This document shows, piece by piece, positions 1 to 5,060 of a stretch of DNA of 7,914 nt. The notes under the pieces are model-generated. The model did not search any database. It had not been told where the DNA came from and saw only the letters and a list, made by a program, of their open reading frames with translations. The position numbers were made by a program, and so were the translations under genes. The stretch covers positions 1-7,914 of the forward strand of contig URMA01000115.1 in the NCBI GenBank assembly GCA_900548875.1. Direction: 5' to 3'. The first letter of the stretch is position 1. The number at the start of each line of letters is the position of its first letter. This DNA is from an uncultured Porphyromonadaceae bacterium (GTDB taxonomy: Bacteria > Bacteroidota > Bacteroidia > Bacteroidales > Muribaculaceae).

Positions 1-1116
1 TTTCTGGATTTTTATTTAGGTTATGTAATGTCGACTAGCAGTAAGACTGGTAAAGAGTATAAACGTGTAAATAATAAGCGTGAATACTTGAGTTTGTATC
101 TTTGGCAAGCCCCTAGGACTCCACTTGAAAGACAACAGAATAAAGAGATGTTGCAACTTGCAAAGGATATAAGATATGAACGAGAGCAGGAACTTAAAAA
201 CGGTACTTTAGGTTATCGGTTGAAAGCGAAGGATGTGAATTTCTTTGATTTCATTCAATCTTACTATGATGAATACACCAAAGGAGATAAACGTATGATT
301 AAAGCCGCCCAGAAACGGTTTACTGATTTCATAGCTTTGAAATACCCAATGTATAAAAACAGCATTTCTCCAGAAAATATTACTCCTGATATGATGGAAC
401 GTTTTGTGGAGTATTTGCAAAGCATTAGCAAGGGTGAGGGAGCATTGACGCATTGGAAGCGATGGAAAAAGATCGTAAAAGCAGCTGTAAAGAAAGACGT
501 GTTAAGAAAAAATCCATGTGAGGATATTGTTTGTAAGGCTGACGAGGAAGCTTTAAAGAAAGACATCTTGTCAATGGATGAGATGCAGCAGCTTATAAAT
601 ACTACCTATAAAGGTCAGAATCCGGAAACAAGGAGAGCTTTTATTTTTACCTTGTACACAGGGATTAGATATTGTGATATTAAAGATTTGACGTTTGCCA
701 ATGTTGACTATTCTAATAGGGTGCTTACGTTCAATCAGAAGAAAACACAAGGGCACAGCAGTAAAAGTTATGTCTCGATTCCATTGAATGATGGTTTGAT
801 TTCTTTAATCGGTACGGCTTCAACAGATGACCAGAATGAAAAGATATTTAAGTTGCCGAGCCATACAATGTGTTTGAAAGCATTGAGACATTGGACGGAG
901 CGGGCCGGTATTGCTAAACATATAACGTGGCATTGCGGGCGTCATTCCTTTGCTGTAAATATCTTAAACAATGGAGCTAATATAAAGACGGTTGCAAGTC
1001 TATTAGGCCACAGTGGTTTGCAGCATACGGAAAAATATACAAGAGCCGTAGATAGTCTAAGACAGGCTGCAATTGATAGTTTGCCAATGTTGACAGATGA
1101 AATCCTTAAAAAGTAG
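1..1116 (+). CDS. Tyrosine site-specific recombinase/integrase, 5'-truncated by the window edge
   Basis: This is a DNA strand-exchange enzyme of the tyrosine recombinase (phage integrase) family, acting in the cytoplasm on a specific DNA site. Counting from the Met at base 28, the catalytic set is complete: Arg214 (TGIR), a Lys near 238-239 (QKKT), His302 and Arg305 (WHCGR), His328 (LLGHSG) and nucleophile Tyr337 (EKYTRA). A helical core-binding (SAM-like) domain spans about residues 70-165. The frame is open to base 1, and the upstream codons read FLDFYLGYV, which runs into the strand pattern ending in YLSLYL. This looks like the arm-type DNA-binding domain found at the N-terminus of Bacteroidales integrases, so the Met at 28 is probably internal and the true start lies outside the window. 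The gene is AT-rich and sits 8 bp before the next gene. It could serve an integrative element or be an invertase; neither its target site nor a second att copy is visible. Confidence 0.93.
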   Translation, partial: FLDFYLGYVMSTSSKTGKEYKRVNNKREYLSLYLWQAPRTPLERQQNKEMLQLAKDIRYEREQELKNGTLGYRLKAKDVNFFDFIQSYYDEYTKGDKRMIKAAQKRFTDFIALKYPMYKNSISPENITPDMMERFVEYLQSISKGEGALTHWKRWKKIVKAAVKKDVLRKNPCEDIVCKADEEALKKDILSMDEMQQLINTTYKGQNPETRRAFIFTLYTGIRYCDIKDLTFANVDYSNRVLTFNQKKTQGHSSKSYVSIPLNDGLISLIGTASTDDQNEKIFKLPSHTMCLKALRHWTERAGIAKHITWHCGRHSFAVNILNNGANIKTVASLLGHSGLQHTEKYTRAVDSLRQAAIDSLPMLTDEILKK

Positions 1117-1124
1117 ATATTGTT

Positions 1125-2051
1125 ATGAATTGGACAGAAGAAAAAAGTTTATTGGCTTTTTCCAATATTGAGCCGACTATATTCAATTATGGTGCAAGCC
1201 GGAAACTTAATATGGAGGAATATGAATTGCACAGGAGAGGCGATTACATTGTGTATTATTGCAAAAATAGTTTAACACCTTTTTGCCGACAAGAAATGGT
1301 GCCGATAGGGGTTATGGGCAGATTACAACAATTAAGTGAGTGCAACATTGGCAATACAGATGAGTTCAATCGCAAATATCCCAAAATAGCATGGGGTATA
1401 ACGGCTATGTTGTTTACATACTATGAAAAGATTGGACAAAATGTTGTTTTTAGAAAAGATGGAAACTTGTGTACTGTTGAGCAGTTGTTTGCAATTTACA
1501 AAGGATTGAGTAGGCAGCGTTATCTGTTTCAGCATAATTTATCAGAACTATATCAGTTATATAAAAATTCAAAAAATGGAGTAAAATTGGCAGAAATCGA
1601 TGAGGACTTTAGAATTTGGCATATTGCTGAAGAATCGAGACTACTTGAGAAAAGCAAAAAAGCTGTATCGAAATTGATTCCTGAATTTATTATAGAATAT
1701 GCCGACAATTATGTGGTTTCGGCTAATAGCAGAACAGTCGAGACAATAATATTGCCCAAAGAGTTGGACCTGGAAAATGTAAGAAAATATTTTGCCAGAG
1801 CGATGAGCGTAGGTTTCATAGAGCAAACAGCGATGGGATATAAATGGGTGTATGGTGGTAACAGAGGGCAGGTACGATTGGGGTATTTTTGTATGAAAGT
1901 ATTCTCAAATCCAAGACCGATTAATGAACTGGAAAAATTATTTGGAGTGACAAAACTGTCGTCATCAATTACCAGTGCATATGATGAAGGAGTAAGAGCA
2001 GATGTCAAATTGTGGCGGTCAGAACTGGATAGTAAGATCTTCTTTGATTGA
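1125..2051 (+). CDS. Uncharacterised 308-residue protein paired with the integrase
   Basis: I do not recognise a function for this protein. It is soluble, with no signal peptide or membrane segment. The N-terminal half is rich in aromatic residues and has several Cys (46, 54, 73, 116). A charged helical stretch spans about residues 139-185. The C-terminal part looks most conserved: a short helix-plus-wing-like section at about 215-243 (LDLENVRKYFARAM, GFIEQTAMGYKWV), then GYFCMKVF at 253-260 and a helical tail with KLFGVTKL at 271-278. That section could be a winged-helix DNA-binding fold, which is inference only. The pattern recalls a domain of unknown function seen in Bacteroidales (possibly DUF6043), recalled from memory and not verified. 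The start at base 1125 lies 8 bp after the integrase stop, so the two are probably co-transcribed. A role in recombination directionality or element regulation is plausible but unproven. Confidence 0.8.
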   Translation: MNWTEEKSLLAFSNIEPTIFNYGASRKLNMEEYELHRRGDYIVYYCKNSLTPFCRQEMVPIGVMGRLQQLSECNIGNTDEFNRKYPKIAWGITAMLFTYYEKIGQNVVFRKDGNLCTVEQLFAIYKGLSRQRYLFQHNLSELYQLYKNSKNGVKLAEIDEDFRIWHIAEESRLLEKSKKAVSKLIPEFIIEYADNYVVSANSRTVETIILPKELDLENVRKYFARAMSVGFIEQTAMGYKWVYGGNRGQVRLGYFCMKVFSNPRPINELEKLFGVTKLSSSITSAYDEGVRADVKLWRSELDSKIFFD

Positions 2052-2102
2052 CATAGTCCAATACTCAATTTAGTTGATTATCCAAATAATTGGAACTTTC
2101 TT

Positions 2103-2110
2103 TATATTTG
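2103..2110 (+). promoter_or_regulatory. Candidate Bacteroides-type -7 element (TATATTTG)
   Basis: TATATTTG matches the TAnnTTTG -7 consensus of Bacteroides housekeeping promoters exactly. No TTTG is present at the expected -33 spacing, so on its own this is weak support. Two poorer alternatives lie closer to the gene: TGTTTTTG at 2146-2153, with TTG at 2124-2126 exactly 19 bp upstream, and TTATTTTG at 2202-2209 without an obvious -33 element. Which of them drives the operon cannot be decided by eye. Confidence 0.25.
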
Positions 2111-2138
2111 ATTAATGAAAACATTGCAGGGGCAGCGT

Positions 2139-2165
2139 GATTAAGTGTTTTTGTACATCTTAATC
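2139..2165. repeat. 7-bp perfect inverted repeat, GATTAAG ... CTTAATC
   Basis: GATTAAG at 2139-2145 is exactly complementary to CTTAATC at 2159-2165, with a 13-nt T-rich spacer. It lies 68 bp upstream of the first gene of the enzyme operon. It could be an operator or a weak RNA hairpin. Stem GC content is too low, and a clean following U-tract is missing, for a confident terminator call. Confidence 0.45.
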
Positions 2166-2179
2166 CCGATTGTGTACAT
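2152..2179. repeat. Paired TGTACAT direct repeats, 21 bp apart
   Basis: TGTACAT occurs at 2152-2158 and again at 2173-2179, a start-to-start spacing of 21 bp, or two DNA helical turns. Each copy contains the palindrome TGTACA. The first copy lies in the loop of the GATTAAG/CTTAATC inverted repeat. Repeated half-sites on one face of the helix upstream of an operon suggest a regulator-binding site; the regulator is not in the window. Confidence 0.4.
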
Positions 2180-2232
2180 TTTTATTTTTATTGGAATATT
2201 GTTATTTTGTCGTAATTTAAAATTTATTTATC

Positions 2233-2964
2233 ATGAAACGTATATTTGGAATCGTAGTGGTACTGTTGCTGGCTGTTACGGCGGCTAATGCTCAAATTGC
2301 AGACAAGAAAACTTATTTGTCGGAGTTTATGAATGAACTCTATAAAAAATGGCCTAACAATAAGATGCAGAATCTGGTTTTTCATGGTCATAGTGTGCCG
2401 ACAGGTTATTTTAATGGCGGAACGGTTCATCCGTTTGAATCTTATCCGCACTATGCTTTCTACGGACTGAAAGAAAAATATCCGTATGCAGTTGTCAACT
2501 GTATTCGTACATCTATTGGCGGTGAAAATGCAAAGCAAGGTGCTGCGCGCTTTGAAAAAACGGTGCTCAATTATTTGCCGGATGTTCTATTTATCGACTA
2601 TTCGTTGAATGACCGAGGCATTTCGTTGGAAGAAGCACGCGTAGCATGGGAATCCATGATTGAAAAAGCTTTGAAACGTAATATAAAGGTTATACTGATG
2701 ACACCGACTCCCGATACAATGGAAAATATCCTTGACGATGAAACACTTTTGGCAAAACATGCGGCTCAAGTTCGGGAACTTGCAAATAAATATCATGTCG
2801 GTCTTGTTGATTCCTATGCTTTGTTTAAACAACGTGCGGAAGCTGGCGAGGACATTAAGCAGTATATGAGCCAAAACAACCATCCGAATGCCAAGGGACA
2901 CAAGATCGTAGCGGATGCCATTCTTGAATGGTTTTTTTCAGCCGATAACAAACTTAACAAATAA
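2233..2964 (+). CDS. Exported SGNH/GDSL-family hydrolase (putative carbohydrate esterase), standalone form
   Basis: The 243-residue protein has a clear Sec signal peptide (residues 1-20, cleavage likely after ANA before QIAD) and one SGNH-hydrolase fold. Visible blocks are HGHSVP with putative nucleophile Ser54, the oxyanion Gly in SIGG (96-97), YSLND with Asn126, and NNHPNAKGH with catalytic His217. Members of this family typically cleave acyl esters, often acetyl groups on glycans. Two departures stand out: block I reads GHS instead of GDS, and the residue three before the catalytic His is Gln214, where family members usually carry Asp. It is the first gene of a four-gene run, 24 bp before a close paralogue that carries extra domains. 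The ATG at 2233 fits the signal peptide. The likely location is periplasmic, since no sorting tail or lipobox is present. The substrate is unknown. Confidence 0.85.
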   Translation: MKRIFGIVVVLLLAVTAANAQIADKKTYLSEFMNELYKKWPNNKMQNLVFHGHSVPTGYFNGGTVHPFESYPHYAFYGLKEKYPYAVVNCIRTSIGGENAKQGAARFEKTVLNYLPDVLFIDYSLNDRGISLEEARVAWESMIEKALKRNIKVILMTPTPDTMENILDDETLLAKHAAQVRELANKYHVGLVDSYALFKQRAEAGEDIKQYMSQNNHPNAKGHKIVADAILEWFFSADNKLNK

Positions 2965-2988
2965 TCATTATATAATACATTGAATCCT

Positions 2989-5058
2989 ATGAAAAAGAAT
3001 TGGTTACTGACATTCGCAATTTTGATGTGTGCAGCGGTTGCGGGAAACGCACAAATTGCAGATAAAAAAACATACCTTGCCAATATTGTGGCTGAGTTCC
3101 ATAAAAAATGGCCGGACAACAGGACGGTAAATATTGTGTTTCATGGACACAGTGTGCCGACGGGCTATTTTTCAGGACAGGAAGTACATACATTCGAGTC
3201 CTATCCTCATTATATGCACTACTCGTTGAAAGAATTGTACCCATATGCTGTTATTAATTGTATTCGCACGTCGATTGGCGGTGAAACAGCCCGTAAGGGG
3301 GCACAGCGTTTTGCCACCGATGTGTTGCCTCATAAACCGGACTTGTTGTTTATCGACTATTCGCTGAATGACAGGGCTCTAAGTTTGGAAGAGGCACGCG
3401 GATATTGGGAATCGATGGTGCAGACAGCATTGGACAATAATATTAAGGTGATTCTCTGTACTCCGACTCCGGATACTACTGAAGACATAAAGAGCGAGGA
3501 TGCTCCGCTCAATGCTCATGCCAAGCAGGTGCGCGAGATTGCTGAGAAGTATCATGTGGGGCTGGTTGATTCCTATGCTATTTTTAAGGAAAAGGCTTTG
3601 GCCGGTGAAAACATCAGTAAATATATGAGTCAGAACAACCATCCGAACGCATCGGGGCATCGTATTGTGGCTGATGAGATTATGACATGGTTTACATCTT
3701 TGTCTGTTGAAACTGGCGAGGGCTTTGTGGATTCGGGCATTGATTTCGCCGGAGCTGCCGGAGCTGCATCTTCATTTGATTATAATGGTGATGGCGTAAA
3801 AGATTTAATCTATACGGATGCCGCCGGATGTTATGTTTATCAGAATGATGGCAACGGTGCATTTGAAAAGGTGGCTCATAATTTGTTCCCGGCAATGGAT
3901 GCCGCAACAATTTTGTCGGCAGATATTGACAATGACGGTATTGATGAACTGTTGATGAGCGGTATGGCACAAGGTGTTGCTGCTACAAAAATCTATAAGC
4001 GTGGGCAAAATGATGCGTGGTCCGAGTTGACAGGACATAATCTTCCCGGTGTATATTCACATTCCAATGTTTCAAAACAGATGAATACTTCTGTCGTTGC
4101 CGCTGATTTCAACAACGACGGATATGTGGATATTGCAGTGAACGCTCTCGTTTCAGATGCCAATGCTCTAAGCGGTGTATATCTGAACAATAAGGACAAT
4201 ACATTTTCTGCCATTTCGACGGATATGACTCCGGGTTGTGGTGGCGGTGTGTTGGCTGCCGATTTGGATAATGATGGTTATCAGGATCTTGTTCTTTGGG
4301 GATATACCTATTCTACTCCGGGTGGATATCTTGAAGTATATAAAAACAATGCCGGCAATTCATTCGAGAAACAGGGAAATTCCTATGCTGCACAGACATG
4401 GTCGGCACAGGTAGTGGCTTGTGATTTCAATAATGACGGATTTAAGGATCTTGCATTATTGTCATGGGCAACAACAACTCTTCTCAATGACGGGGACATG
4501 ACATTTACAGGTAATGGAAACATGGGATTGCCTAATCTGACACGTTGTTTTGGTGTGGCAAATGATACGGAAACATATCCCGACTTTATCCTTACGGGGC
4601 TGACCGGTAATTTGTCAGAAACTGCATTATACAAATATAATGAAACACTGAGCCTTTATGAAAAAACAGTCATTTCAGGTATTGGCGAACACGGTTCAAT
4701 TGTTTACGAAGATTTTAATGGTGACGGTTTGAAGGATATTTTCGTAACAGGTAAAAATCGTGATGCAAAAACAGATGCAGCATTGCTTTTTGCCGACAAC
4801 AAGTCGGTCGTGACTGCTCCGGTTGTATCGCATTATAGTGTGTCGCCTAATCCGGTGTCCGGAAATCTGCGCATCACTTCGGCTTCAGCAGAGCCTGTAA
4901 CGGTAACGTTGTGGGATCAGGCCGGACATTTGTGTTTGGAGGCGGATGTAACAACGAATGAATGTGCTATTGATTGCAGTGCTTATGCTCCGGGCATGTA
5001 TATGTTGACTATTGATAATGGAAAAGGAAGAGAGTCCCATAAAATCATTGTGAAATAA
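2989..5058 (+). CDS. SGNH/GDSL-family hydrolase fused to an FG-GAP beta-propeller with a T9SS sorting domain
   Basis: This is a 689-residue secreted enzyme. Residues 1-21 are a signal peptide (cleavage after GNA). An SGNH domain closely similar to the preceding gene spans about 22-237, with Ser55 (GHSVP), the SIGG glycines (97-98), Asn127 (SLND) and His218 (NNHPN). Then come FG-GAP/VCBS-type repeats with six Ca-binding-like loops, at 264-272, 312-320, 373-381, 425-433, 479-487 and 575-583. A loop-less repeat near 524-535 would complete a seven-bladed propeller. Residues about 612-689 (SPNPVSGNL ... GMYMLTI ... KIIVK) match a type A T9SS C-terminal sorting domain, so the protein is probably sent to the cell surface. 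I chose the ATG at 2989 over the in-frame TTG at 2980 because it aligns with the paralogue's MKR start and leaves a normal signal peptide. The propeller may bind glycan or protein. The stop is 2 bp before the next gene. Confidence 0.88.
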   Translation: MKKNWLLTFAILMCAAVAGNAQIADKKTYLANIVAEFHKKWPDNRTVNIVFHGHSVPTGYFSGQEVHTFESYPHYMHYSLKELYPYAVINCIRTSIGGETARKGAQRFATDVLPHKPDLLFIDYSLNDRALSLEEARGYWESMVQTALDNNIKVILCTPTPDTTEDIKSEDAPLNAHAKQVREIAEKYHVGLVDSYAIFKEKALAGENISKYMSQNNHPNASGHRIVADEIMTWFTSLSVETGEGFVDSGIDFAGAAGAASSFDYNGDGVKDLIYTDAAGCYVYQNDGNGAFEKVAHNLFPAMDAATILSADIDNDGIDELLMSGMAQGVAATKIYKRGQNDAWSELTGHNLPGVYSHSNVSKQMNTSVVAADFNNDGYVDIAVNALVSDANALSGVYLNNKDNTFSAISTDMTPGCGGGVLAADLDNDGYQDLVLWGYTYSTPGGYLEVYKNNAGNSFEKQGNSYAAQTWSAQVVACDFNNDGFKDLALLSWATTTLLNDGDMTFTGNGNMGLPNLTRCFGVANDTETYPDFILTGLTGNLSETALYKYNETLSLYEKTVISGIGEHGSIVYEDFNGDGLKDIFVTGKNRDAKTDAALLFADNKSVVTAPVVSHYSVSPNPVSGNLRITSASAEPVTVTLWDQAGHLCLEADVTTNECAIDCSAYAPGMYMLTIDNGKGRESHKIIVK

Positions 5059-5060
5059 TC

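Larger units (their letters stand above)
2052..2232. other. AT-rich intergenic region between the integrase module and the exported-enzyme operon
   Basis: This 181-bp gap is the only sizeable non-coding stretch in the window. It holds an imperfect hairpin near its left end (arm AGTCCAA at 2055-2061 against TTGGAACT at 2090-2097 with one bulged A, 28-nt loop), a perfect TAnnTTTG-type -7 element, a 7-bp inverted repeat and a 7-bp direct repeat, and an AT-rich leader just before the ATG at 2233. No open reading frame of note, tRNA or strong intrinsic terminator is visible. It probably contains the promoter of the downstream operon and may also mark the junction between the mobile-type pair and the catabolic genes. 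Confidence 0.6.

Noticed and set aside
28..30. ATG at 28 as the true start of the integrase
   Set aside because: The frame is open to base 1 and the upstream residues FLDFYLGYV fit the arm-binding domain, so the start more likely lies outside the window. ATG at 28 remains possible.
2055..2105. Intrinsic terminator after the integrase-linked gene
   Set aside because: The only stem (AGTCCAA against TTGGAACT) is short, bulged and has a 28-nt loop, with no clean T-run. The smaller TCCAA/TTGGA hairpin within it is also too weak.
2052..2232. An attachment site for the integrase
   Set aside because: Calling att needs a second matching copy or an empty-site comparison, and no second copy is present in the window.
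2980..2988. TTG start at 2980 for the SGNH-propeller gene
   Set aside because: It would add only three residues (MNP) before an ATG at 2989 that aligns with the paralogue's start and gives a standard MKK signal peptide.
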